A stretch of 64,000 bases of DNA from Conchocele bisecta (taxonomy: Eukaryota; Mollusca; Bivalvia; Lucinida; Thyasiridae): the NCBI GenBank assembly GCA_029237695.1, contig CM055280.1, positions 34,754,616 to 34,818,615 of the forward strand, in the 5' to 3' direction. Below the pieces are notes generated by a model, which was not told the origin of the DNA, ran no database searches, and saw nothing but the letters and a program-made list of their open reading frames with translations. This document shows, piece after piece, positions 55,623-64,000 of this stretch. Each line of letters opens with the position of its first letter. Position 1 is the stretch's first letter. The position numbers and the translations under genes are program-made.

Positions 55623-55778
55623 CCTAAAAATAATAGGAGGAGTCTAAATAGCGGACTAGCCAATTGGCTGTGGGTAGAGCGGAATGGTCTATGGTGGGTT
55701 ATTTGAGTGATTAGAGTAGGCAGATTTTTATTATTAGGACGATTTCATAGCAACCTATCAGTTTGCAACCATTCAGGT
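55623..55778 (-). repeat. Inverted terminal repeat of the DIRS-like element (high-coordinate end)
   Basis: CCTAAAAATAATAGGAGGAG to GCAACCATTCAGGT, 156 bp, inverse of 48792-48947. In element orientation it is the 5' repeat, followed outward by GTTTGAAGACATAAAAAT to the end at 55798. Confidence 0.9.
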
Positions 55779-55838
55779 TAGTTTGAAGACATAAAAATAT
55801 CATTTGCTGAAAATCATTTTGTTTATTTATACTTGAGA

Positions 55839-55907
55839 GTATATGTTGTTACCACTCATTTGAACCATCTCGTTGAGACGGTTCAAATGAGTGGTAACAA
55901 CATATAC
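55839..55907. repeat. 69-bp near-perfect hairpin, GAACC type
   Basis: GTATATGTTGTTACCACTCA arms of 33 bases around CGTTGAG, with one A/C mispair (CCATCTC / GAGACGG). Same length as 33249-33317. Followed by GAAGAAATAA. The DIRS-like element ends 40 bases to the left. Confidence 0.8.
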
Positions 55908-55980
55908 ATTCAAGAAGAAATAAAGTAACTAGTGACTTTTTTCTCAAATGTTGGTTCTTATTCTATATCCTAAATAAAAA

Positions 55981-56191
55981 TGCTTTGATTTAACGACGGC
56001 ACTGGCTCGATGACATTGTATGTCGGGACAGACTATTTAAGTCCCCATCCGATAGGATTAGGCTAGCACGAAGTTGTCTTGCCCAAGGACACGCCGAATC
56101 AGCCATTCGGAGCGTGTCGAGGTGGGAAGCAAACTCGGGGTCTCCCGATCCGCAGTCCGACGCTGTACCTACTGAGCTAATCCGGCCACCC
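55981..56191 (-). mobile_element. tRNA-derived SINE family 2
   Basis: On the minus strand the head reads GGCCGGATTAGCTCAGTAGG (A-box) with GGGAGACCCCGAGTTTGC at the B-box position (degenerate), a body with CCTTGGGCAAGACAACTTCG and CTATCGGATGGGGACTTAAA, and the tail GTCGTTAAATCAAAGCA. A head-less copy is at 28590-28720. Confidence 0.7.
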
Positions 56192-57479
56192 TTATTGTAT
56201 CCATATTAACATTCACATGAACCCCGTGTTCCACAGTTGAGCGGAGAGGGATATGTATTGGTGCCAAGTGCAGACAATAATAGTCAGTAGAATTGGTATA
56301 ACAAGGGAAGCAACTAGGGCCTCTATAGACAATACTACCACACAGAGTTGTCTTCCTTCAATGGCAAGCAGAAATAGTCACATCCACCAAGACATTTAAC
56401 CACCGGGTATGGAAGGTGTTCGAGTCAATTCCCACCCTTAAATACAAGCCGAATCGAATAGACATTTAACCCTTACACCGATATCTTAGTTAGGCCTGTT
56501 TTTTTTAATTACTTGGTTTACTGATCCGCCGCACCTAATTTTGCCGATTTAGAAAAAAATTAAAATTGGCATCTCAATTTTTATTTTTTTTAAATTTCCG
56601 CCGCCGACCACAAAGTCGGCAAAAGGAAATAAAAAAAATATTGACTGTCAATTTTGCGTCTCACGTTCGCGCCGATCCACTGCCGACCACTAAATTTGAA
56701 GAAAAAGCATCGACATCGCCATATTTTCGTCTCCAGGTCCGCGACGTTTCGTCATACGTGATCGGTATGAAGTTAGTGCTCGCATTTTATTAATTAAAGC
56801 GTTTATTGATATGGATCAACCTCGCTCGCTCCTGCCTACAGCACTTATCTTTATTTAAGTTTCATTAATAGATAGTAATGCTTTAGAAATCGTATCGGTC
56901 CCGTTATTATTCGTTGATTATATGATCAGCCAACTCAAAATAATACACAATAGCGACATGTTCAATGTTCATCAGCAGATAGTCGACAGGTTACGGCAGG
57001 TCCATAAGTAGCGGGGTGGGGGGGGGGATGTTATATATTTCTCAACAACAAAACATGGGAATTGTCTCGCGTTTTCGCGATCTCGCCTTCCGCTATTGAA
57101 AATAAGTTTGGCTCCAACTCTATTCTGTCTGAAAATTCGGGTTTGTTTTGCTCATACATGTTTCAAAAGCATGCGTGTGTGTAGACCATAGTTCCAACAG
57201 TCATTCGAGATTGAGAATCAAAAACGCGCTAGCGCATCCATATCCATGCTAGTTATTCCACATCAGCCCAATGGAGAGCGGCGCATTGCCAAATGAGACG
57301 TATGTTGTTATACACGATTGCCCCACTGTCATGCAGTGGAATTGGTATCAACGTATTAGTTCGTTCCACCGTGTGATTGTACATGTAATATCGTGATATC
57401 GTAGTATGTACTCGATAGCGATATTACGATGGCCTAAATGGAACACCGTAGTTGAGGGTAAAACATTGGGTGTGTCAAT
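56192..57479. other. No recognised feature
   Basis: AT-rich, with short open frames without known domains (for example 56566-56793) and a G run near 57016-57029. No repeat shared with the rest of the window was noticed except a weak similarity of 56500-56600 to 60040-60150. Confidence 0.35.
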
Positions 57480-57975
57480 GCCTACGATGTGATACAGTTA
57501 AAAATTATATCTAAAATCAATTGTCGGTTCGCCCCTCCCAACTTGAACCCCAGACAATGTCGCTGCCCTTGACATGCAATGGGCCTCACTATCGTCGGAA
57601 CAAGCTGTGCCCGAGAGTCGTCCACCGCACATACAGCGTGGATACATAAATAATACTCCCGTTTTAAACATGTGTATAAAACATATGCCGCCGTACACAC
57701 CCCCCCCCCCCCACCCCATACCCCCACCCCCCACAACTAGCACACTTGCGACATATCAGTTTCGGTCTAGGTGCACACCTGATGGTGTTTACAATCATCT
57801 GTTGGTAATCCAGTTTCACGTGCAAAAAGTGTGACTGTAGAATTCGGCAGGAACAAACGTATCTCAACCACGCTATGTAGTCGCTCACGACATCGCATGC
57901 ATCGCCAATAAATTGATATTTACCATTAATAGCTTGACATAGTGCATTTTCATATGTGTTTGATCTCTTGATAAA
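57480..57975. other. Pearl-like fragment and C-run
   Basis: 57600-57675 resembles the 3' part of the 41086 element (AAGCTGTGCCCGAGAG... ATACTCCCGTTTTAAAC). 57696-57734 is C-rich. Frames crossing it are composition artefacts. Confidence 0.4.
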
Positions 57976-58160
57976 GCAAGATTTGGCAGCACATGAGAAT
58001 CATCTCCAAAGACGATTCTCCTATTTTGTCAAAATATGGTTTTGTAAAGAAATACCAATGTATTCAAATTTTCTTTTCACATTTGTTCATTTCTTAATAC
58101 AATAGGTTTGGAAACACCCGAGAATCGTCTCCTTCGACGATTCTAATGTTTTGTAAAAAA
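57976..58160. repeat. Two hairpins of the AGAATCRTCTCC type
   Basis: 57985-58045 (GCACATGAGAATCATCTCCA / GACGATTCTCC) and 58110-58155 (CCGAGAATCGTCTCCTTCGA + CGATTCTAATG). Both sit in similar flanks (TTTCTTAATA, TTGTAAA), like a duplicated element. Confidence 0.6.
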
Positions 58161-58227
58161 ACAAAACATACATGTATTGATGATTTTTGTCACATTTGAT
58201 TGCTTTCTTAATACTAACACATGTTTT

Positions 58228-58420
58228 GACAGCATATGAGAATAGTCTCCTAACACACATGAGAATAGTCTCCTAACACATATGAGAATAGTCTCCTAAC
58301 ACACATGAGAATAGTCTCCTAACACACATGAGAATAGTCTCCTAACACACATACACATGAGAATAGTCTCCTAACACACATGAGAATAGTCTCCTAACAC
58401 ACATGAGAATAGTCTCCATT
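58228..58420 (+). repeat. Tandem array of half-hairpins, ~21-bp unit
   Basis: ATGAGAATAGTCTCCTAACA repeated about eight to nine times with ACAC linkers and one ACACATACACATGAG variation. The unit is one arm of the preceding hairpins without its partner. Confidence 0.85.
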
Positions 58421-58433
58421 TATATTTTGTACG

Positions 58434-58832
58434 AATAATAGCATTATTGTCGAGCCCGCTTGCGGAATGCGATATATATATAGTGATCACAATGACGTCC
58501 GGGTGTCCGTGCGTATTTTTAATTGTTGACCGTATTATCAGCGAAAACCGGCGATGTGACATGGAATGAAATGTCGAACCTAGCCCATAGTCATTCAATG
58601 GGGAAACTGCTGGACCGGGCAAACGGTTGACATATTCAGAAATAAACGATTTAATTTGTGTTTCTCGAGTCGGGTGGAGAGGAAATACGATCGATTACAC
58701 ACCGTGAAAATCTTGTTGGAACGTAAATGTCAATTGTCACGTACACCATTTCAGTTTACTGCCGTTACATCAGCTGTTTTTCTAAGTATGTATGGTCGCT
58801 CGTTAGGGGCATTTCTTTCCTTCATTTATAAG
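58434..58832. other. Inverted pearl-like 3' end, then unrecognised
   Basis: 58434-58520 (GTCGAGCCCGCTTGCGGAAT ... GTGATCACAATGACGTCCGG) is the reverse of 44390-44450. 58521-58832 shows nothing recognisable. Confidence 0.45.
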
Positions 58833-59027
58833 GGAGGATGGGTTAGTGGCCTAGGGGTAGAACATCTGACTTCCAATCTGGAGGTTGTGGGTTAAAACAT
58901 CGCCCTATGCATCAAAAATATACTTTCATAGTATATTCATCCCACTGGTCTGTCAGACGAGACTGTGTTCCCGTCTCTATATGACATTAGCTGGGACGTG
59001 AAACCCATTCACTTTCACTTTTTTTCC
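58833..59027 (+). mobile_element. tRNA-derived SINE family 1, complete
   Basis: Head GGAGGATGGGTTAGTGGCCT with A-box-like TAGTGGCCTAGGGG and B-box-like GGTTGTGGGTTAAAAC, body TACTTTCATAGTATATTCAT and CCCACTGGTCTGTCAGACG, central ATATGACATTAGCTGGGACG, tail TTCACTTTCACTTTTTTTCC. Length ~195 bp. RNA polymerase III promoter boxes are inferred. Confidence 0.8.
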
Positions 59028-60155
59028 TTCGTTTATACGAGTAGAAACGATAATTAAAAACTTTAAAGTTCTTTTCCACCCCGTGAAGGAACGTGAATTT
59101 ATTCCTCTAAATATTCGTTTCTTGACATGTCCACGCGATAAGACGAAAACGTTAATTTACATAAAAAATAAATCAAATCAAACCGGAAGTTCGGAACACG
59201 AGCCGTGTCATGGGTTTTCGCGACCATTACTTTTTCATTTCCACATCGAAAAAGGCAGCGTTTCAGTAGAGCTGGCCGTTTTTGGTGTAAAATTAAAGTG
59301 CAAAATTGTTGCTTAATGATGCCTCTGTCCGTGTATGGGTCCTTGTTGATTCATTTTGAATATATGTTCAACAATTCAATACAAATAATAATTCAACTCC
59401 AAATCACAATGTTATTATCAATCAAATTGAGCTGCCTCATCACCCGTACAACGAGAAAACTGGCATCTACTGTTGTTGCAGAATGTTCAGTAGTTTCTTC
59501 AATATGCCATAGCTTGCCGTATGATCTTTATAGTATTTGGTGTTGCAACCAACGTAGGCCCTGATTAGACATCATTACAGCCTCACAATGTGTATAGTCC
59601 TGATCAGCCTGCACATTCATACATTCCGATCGTTGCTAATTAGCCCTAGACTAAAAGTGGCAACCAGCGTATGCTCAAATCACATTGTGGCACACCAGAT
59701 TCACTTAGCTCACCCCAAAAGTAATATGATTAGCTCTAATCTTATTACTTTTTAAATGGGGCATAACAGGATTTAGCTGTCAAGTAGAAGGGGGTGAAAA
59801 ATGTACAGGAGGGCCAAGCCATGTAATGTCGGCATTCCGGTAAGGATGAAAACCGATCATTAAATTACCCATCGCTTGCTCCCAACCAACCACCCACCAT
59901 GGACGTGAGACGAACGCCGTACTTAACCAGAATATGAATAAAGATACCAGAAGTAGACATTATCACATTGTTTAATTGATATTTATGTCACAATGTTAGC
60001 ATGCATTCCTACATTTTAAGTACATTTTGTTATACCGTATGTCCTAAATTTCCTATGTTGTGCAGAACGTGAATTTTATTTTTTGCTAATCTCCTACCCT
60101 AATTTTTCCTCGATTTTTATTTTTATTTTTTTTCGCCCGCCCGCACCAAATTTTT
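59028..60155. other. No gene; dispersed repeat pieces
   Basis: 59083-59564 has two overlapping open frames (77 and 119 codons) without recognisable domains or splice evidence. 59560-59690 has the GCCCTGATTAGAC / GATCAGCCTGCACATTC repeat. 59700-59890 is a relative of repeat R with the hairpin AAAAGTAATATGATTAG / CTAATCTTATTACTTTT. Confidence 0.4.
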
Positions 60156-61709
60156 AAACAAGAGGGCCATGATGGCCCTACTTCGCTCACCTGACTCCAT
60201 GAACACCAGAGGAGAATGTGACATTGAGTTCATGTGTTTTAAAAAAATTGTGCTATTTTTAGATGGCGGTCATCTTGGATTAAGCGATGACTCTCATTTT
60301 ACAAAATCTGAAAATGCTTCACCCAGCATCGGCCATGTGGTTCCTGAGAAAAAGACGTTAAAAATCTTGAATAAATGGACCTTTTGGTGGCCATCATGGA
60401 TGACATAATCATCCGATTCCGACCAATATTGCACCAGAGTGATCGCCTCATTGATACCTTCGATTTGATATATGACATGATCATATTCAGTCAAAAATAA
60501 AATTTGACCCCAATTTGACCACACGGGCCATGCCCATTTTTGACCCCGGGGTCACCATTTTAACAACTTTCAAAGAGCAATGTACATCGATCATTCCTAC
60601 CAAGTTTCGTCGAAATCCGGCTAGCGGTTCATGAGAAGAAGATTTTTTAAGAATTTATGCTATTTTTAGATGGCGGCCATCTTGGATTAATGATGACCTC
60701 CATTTTAACAAATCTGAAAAGGCTTCACCCATGGACCATAACTTTTAAGTTTGGCTTTTCATGTGAAGAAGAATTTTGAAATCTCTAATAAAAGAACGAC
60801 CTTTTGACATTTCGGCGGCCATCTTGGATGACATAACAATCCGATTTCGACAGAAAATGCACCAGAGTGATCGCCTCATTGATACCTTCGATTTGATATA
60901 TAACATGACCATATTCGGTCAAAAATAAAATTTGACCCCATGGGCCACGCCCATTTTTGACCCCGGGGTCACCATTTTAACAACTTTGAAAGAGCATTGT
61001 ACATCGATCATTCCTACCAAGTTTCGTCTAAATCCGGCTAGCGGTTCATGAGAAGTAGATTTTTTAAGAATTTATGCTATTTTTAGACGGTGGCCATCTT
61101 GGATTAGCGATGACCTCCATTTTAACAAATCTGAAAAGTCTTCACACATGGACCATAACTTTTAAGTTTGGCTACCATGGGCCAAGCGGTTCATGTGAAG
61201 AAGAATTTTGAAATCTCTAATAAAAAGAACGACCTTTTGACCTTTCGGCGGCCATCTTGGATGACATAACAATCCGATTTCGACAGAAAATGCACCAGAG
61301 TGATCGCCTCATTGATACCTTCAATGATATATGACATGACCATATTCGGTCAAAAATAAAATTTGACCCAAATTTGACCCCACAGGCCACGCCCATTTTT
61401 GACCCCGGGGTCACCATTTTAACAACTTTGAAAGAGCAATGTACATCGATCATTCCTACCAAGTTTCGTCGAAATTCGGCAAGCGGTTCATGAGAAGAAG
61501 ATTTTTTAAGAATTTATGATATTTTTAGACGGCGGCCATCTTGGATTACGTAATGACGTCATTTTAACAATTTTGTAATCCCCCTACCTAAGGACCATGA
61601 CCATGAAGTTTGGTGACTATAAACCCAATGGTTACCGAGGAGAAGACGTTTGAAAATGTTCACGGACGACGACGGACGACGACGACGGACACATTGCGGT
61701 AACAATAGA
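60156..61709 (+). mobile_element. Pearl/HINE-like element, copy D, 3' truncated
   Basis: Starts AAACAAGAGGGCCATGATGG and TCGCTCACCTGACTCC like copy A, has three core units of ~430 bp (boxes near 60388, 60817 and 61247), GACGACGGACGACGACGACG and ATTGCGGTAACAATAG, then stops before the GCTCACATGAGC hairpin. It shows the uninterrupted sequence of the 831-3403 site. Confidence 0.7.
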
Positions 61710-61739
61710 AAAGAAATCAGTAAACCAAGTCATTAAAAA

Positions 61740-61954
61740 AAAAAGGCCTTATTTGTTTATTTTCTATTTTCCATTTTTATCATCAAAAACATGCTTCGAC
61801 AGCACTTTAGAATGATTTACAATATGCTTTGACAGCACTTCAGAATCATTTCCATTGGAAATGATTCTGAAGTGCTGTCAAAACATGTTTTTACTGAGAA
61901 ATATGGCAAGATATAAAAGCAACAGCAGACGACAATTGTTGTGTGTAGTGTTAA
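61740..61954. mobile_element. TTAA-type hairpin MITE, left end worn
   Basis: Hairpin 61795-61905 with ATGCTTTGACAGCACTTCAG / CTGAAGTGCTGTCAAAACAT around AATCATTTCCATTGGAAATG, preceded by a duplicated half (ATGCTTCGACAGCACTTTAG). Right end GCAGACGACAATTGTTGTGT + GTAGTGTTAA (TTAA 61951-61954). Confidence 0.65.
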
Positions 61955-61957
61955 CAT

Positions 61958-62042
61958 GTATTTATTCAATCACATATATCTTCTGTATTAAATATTCAAT
62001 CACATATATCTTCTGTATTTATTCAATCACATATATCTTCTG
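61958..62042 (+). repeat. ~31-bp tandem repeat, three units
   Basis: ATTCAATCACATATATCTTC recurs at about 61967, 61999 and 62021 with short spacers. Noncoding. Confidence 0.7.
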
Positions 62043-62129
62043 ATCAGAATGATATCACTACCTTGAAAACCGCCGCCACAGGTGCGGCAGATATTGATAA
62101 TTGATAAGTGCATTAGAATTGAAATATGG

Positions 62130-62430
62130 ATGAATTGAAAACTAGAAAATGTGATCTGTTGATGCACTTAGGGTGATTTGAAAATAAACAGACAGACGGA
62201 CGGACGTATGATCAGTAGCAAGGGTAGTTGTATTAACGTGGAAGGATGTATCGTTACTAAGTAATGCATGTGTGCAATATGAAGATATTAGCTGAAGGCA
62301 AACAGAAATTATAGGTGATTTGAGAAACACTTACAAAAACTTCCAAAAAATAAACGGACAGACAGACAGACGGACAGACAGACAGAGAGGGCAAAACCTA
62401 TAGGGCACTGCGGATTCTCGGCAGGGCCCT
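62130..62430 (+). repeat. Pearl-like element, short
   Basis: AACTAGAAAATGTGATCTGT start, two GACAGACGGACGG tracts (about 62186 and 62355), and the end GAGAGGGCAAAACCTATAGG + GCACTGCGGATTCTCG. Related to 37997-38290 and 24955-25590. Confidence 0.5.
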
Positions 62431-62435
62431 AATGA

Positions 62436-62639
62436 ATTGGGTTTAAGATCCCAGCAACAGCTTAGGTCATATAGGGACAGCACCACAGTTTAAAGTCTCA
62501 AAAGACAGATCCGTGGAATGGAAATACTATGAAAGTATTGTTCATGCCCTAGGGTAGGTTTTGAACTCACAACCTTCAATATCAAGTCAACCTTCAATAT
62601 CAAAGTCCGGTATTCTACCCCTGAGCCACAGCCCATCCT
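62436..62639 (-). mobile_element. tRNA-derived SINE family 1, with duplicated anticodon-arm segment
   Basis: GATCCCAGCAACAGCTTAGG box, then on the minus strand the head GGATGGGCTGTGGCTCAGGG and B-box region GGTTGTGAGTTCAAAACC. The AACCTTCAATATCAAGTC segment is present twice (about 62569 and 62588). Confidence 0.7.
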
Positions 62640-63291
62640 GAAACAAGGCAGAAAAATGCAGCGCACCATACATAGAAACATTCAATGCAAATCCAGACGC
62701 ACAGCCATGCAGCCATTCTGATCCTGAGCCCTGGGTTTGAATCTTTGACCTGGATGCAATGGATGTTACAATGGACAGTCAGATAGACATACAAACTAAT
62801 TACATATATATATTTTCACGACTGTACATAAAATGCTTTGCTCAAACTTAAATTTTAAAGAAAATTTTATCATCTGACCTTGACCTTGGGTATGAAGGTG
62901 GCGTGATACAGATCTGTTTACAATTGGCCGGGATAGGCACTGTGACAGAAGGGCACTTTATAAAGATTAAATTCCTGTAATTCACGTTATTGCTTCACTC
63001 TCCTCAAACTTTCAACCTCACACCATAAGTGGGGAGACCACATAACAGCTATTTTATTGCCACCAGTGAATCCCTCTAAAAGCAAGACACTTAATGATTT
63101 TCTCGGCAACATAAACACATCAACTGCAGAAAAATATATTGCAGATTATTGCAGAAAAACTTAGAGCCAACAGTGTTCCGTGTTTGTAAATATAACAATT
63201 TTCCGAGTAAAAACGCTTTCACCCCTAAATCATGATACTAATTGAAACATAAATACTCACAAATTGACAACATCGTGAGACAGTTTGTTTG
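62640..63291. other. No recognised feature
   Basis: 62876-62950 holds a TGACCTTGACCTTGGG box as in pearl-like cores. The rest is AT-rich with no gene or repeat seen. Confidence 0.35.
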
Positions 63292-63780
63292 TTTATTAGT
63301 GTTTAACGGCCTATCAACAGCTAAGGTCATATAAGGCCGGGGCAAACAGGTTCGATCCCGTTTTAACCTGCTGCATTGGGGAAAATCCCAAAATCAGAAT
63401 ATTTACATCGGGAAAAAATATATTCAGCCCTGAAATTAGAATAACCTGACCTGGTGCCAGGTCCATACCACATCAAGTCACTTACAATAGGATTACGAAT
63501 AATCGTAATACTCACATAACGGGTATATCCAGATTCAGCTGTCACATACAAAATGCCAAAGACGTATGTGAGGGCCAAACCAGACCAGAAGGATATCGGT
63601 GTCATCACTAAGGACATCAAGCACATCACTAAGCACATCATACGTTTTCCAGACTTTGCAGCCAGAGGGACACACGAGACAATGGCGATGTCCGCCAGGT
63701 CCATACCACATCAAGTCACTTGGCCCCTTCCCCTAATATCGCATTACAAATAAGTCATGCTTCAGATAAGGTGTGTAATT
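63292..63780 (+). repeat. SINE-like central-box repeat joined to repeat R
   Basis: 63292-63400: GTTTGTTTGTTTATTAGTG + TTTAACGGCCTATCAACAGC. 63418-63545: repeat R (CTGAAATTAGAATAACCTGA). 63690-63735 repeats CCATACCACATCAAGTCACT + TGGCCCCTTCCCC. A hydrophobic minus frame (63363-63704) overlaps these repeats and is not taken as a gene. Confidence 0.5.
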
Positions 63781-63784
63781 GCGT

Positions 63785-64000
63785 AAATACCCAATTAAAA
63801 TTGCCAAATACCCAATTAAAATTGCCAAATACCCAATTAAAATTGTGCCAAATACCCAATTAAAATTGCGCCAAATACCCAATTAAAATTGCCAAATACC
63901 CAATTAAAATTGCGCCAAATACCCAATTAAAATTGCCAAATACCCAATTAAAATTGCCAAATACCCAATTAAAGTTGTCAAATACCCAATTAAAATTGCC
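63785..64000 (+). repeat. 21-bp satellite running off the window
   Basis: ACCCAATTAAAATTGCCAAAT repeated about ten times, with some units three bases longer (TGCGCCAAAT or TGTGCCAAAT). AATTAAAATT is self-complementary-like. The array continues past 64000. Confidence 0.9.

Larger units (their letters stand above)
48747..55798 (-). mobile_element. DIRS-1-like retrotransposon with inverted terminal repeats
   Basis: 7052 bp. It has inverted repeats of 156 bp (48792-48947 and 55623-55778) differing at one position, an internal complementary region at 49072-49158, and minus-strand relics of DIRS-type reverse transcriptase and RNase H at 51846-52720. In the known DIRS-1 plan the order is left repeat, gag-like, RT/RNase H, tyrosine recombinase, internal complementary region, right repeat; read on the minus strand this element fits. 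It begins and ends with AAAAT (48747-48751, 55794-55798) and has no longer target duplication. Internal ORFs are broken, so it must have moved in trans or decayed in place. Confidence 0.85.

Noticed and set aside
48747..55798. LTR retrotransposon
   Set aside because: The terminal repeats are inverted, not direct, there is an internal complementary region, and no protease or integrase motif is seen.
63363..63704. 113-codon hydrophobic minus frame, possible membrane-protein exon
   Set aside because: Both ends lie in dispersed repeat R and I could not identify a family or convincing splice sites.

Overview
The window looks like repeat-dominated, gene-free DNA from a marine bivalve mollusc (scallop, clam or oyster type; species not determinable). 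Grounds: an AT-rich background, no convincing host exon on either strand, two families of tRNA-derived SINEs, many rolling-circle-like repeats of the bivalve 'pearl'/HINE architecture (5' flank, tandem core, ACGG/ACGC-type microsatellite, 3' hairpin), and piggyBac/Kolobok-like, Harbinger, pogo and DIRS remnants. Almost every open frame longer than 60 codons lies on a tandem repeat or in a transposon relic.

Layout. 1-110: half of a TTAA-flanked hairpin element. 577-5170: rolling-circle-like element (copy A) interrupted by a 2.57-kb TIR element (831-3403). 5530-6551: palindromic element split by a pogo-type MITE. 7054-8846: TTAA elements, a 51-base G run and a pogo transposase 3' relic with a PCNA-binding-type tail. 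8960-10812: tandem array. 10921-13414: TTAA element split by copy B, itself split by a MITE. 14403-14593: hairpin MITE with 5-bp TSD. 15361-16050: 105-bp satellite. 16396-18007: ACGC microsatellite and copy C. 19440-21261: nested MITEs. 22175-24001: G/C-tract TIR element. 24955-25590: pearl-like repeat. 25844-27482: Harbinger relic (intact TIRs and TSD) inside a TTAA hairpin element. 27550-30731: foldbacks, SINEs and nested hairpin MITEs. 31213-33046: TIR element with CRE-like palindromes. 35297-38505: 3.2-kb element with GGGCCC-type TIRs, a HARBI1-like relic and a 75-bp satellite. 38649-42502: a dense run of palindromic elements ending in a 533-bp snap-back. 42966-44463: pearl-like elements. 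45959-48477: MITEs. 48747-55798: a complete 7.05-kb DIRS-1-like retrotransposon in minus orientation. 55839-64000: hairpins, SINEs, copy D, pearl fragments and a 21-bp satellite running off the end.

How the parts fit. The two main signals are: (1) the DIRS-like element, whose 156-bp inverted terminal repeats, internal complementary region and RT/RNase H relics match the known DIRS-1 plan, including a 5-bp AAAAT overlap at the inferred circle junction; and (2) about 20 long hairpins of related sequence (outer TTATTTC/GAAATAA, inner AGAATC or GAACC boxes next to TCTC/GAGA) carried by elements with unrelated ends and different target duplications. Nesting gives several clean empty-site comparisons. 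All family assignments are from reading motifs; no database search was possible.
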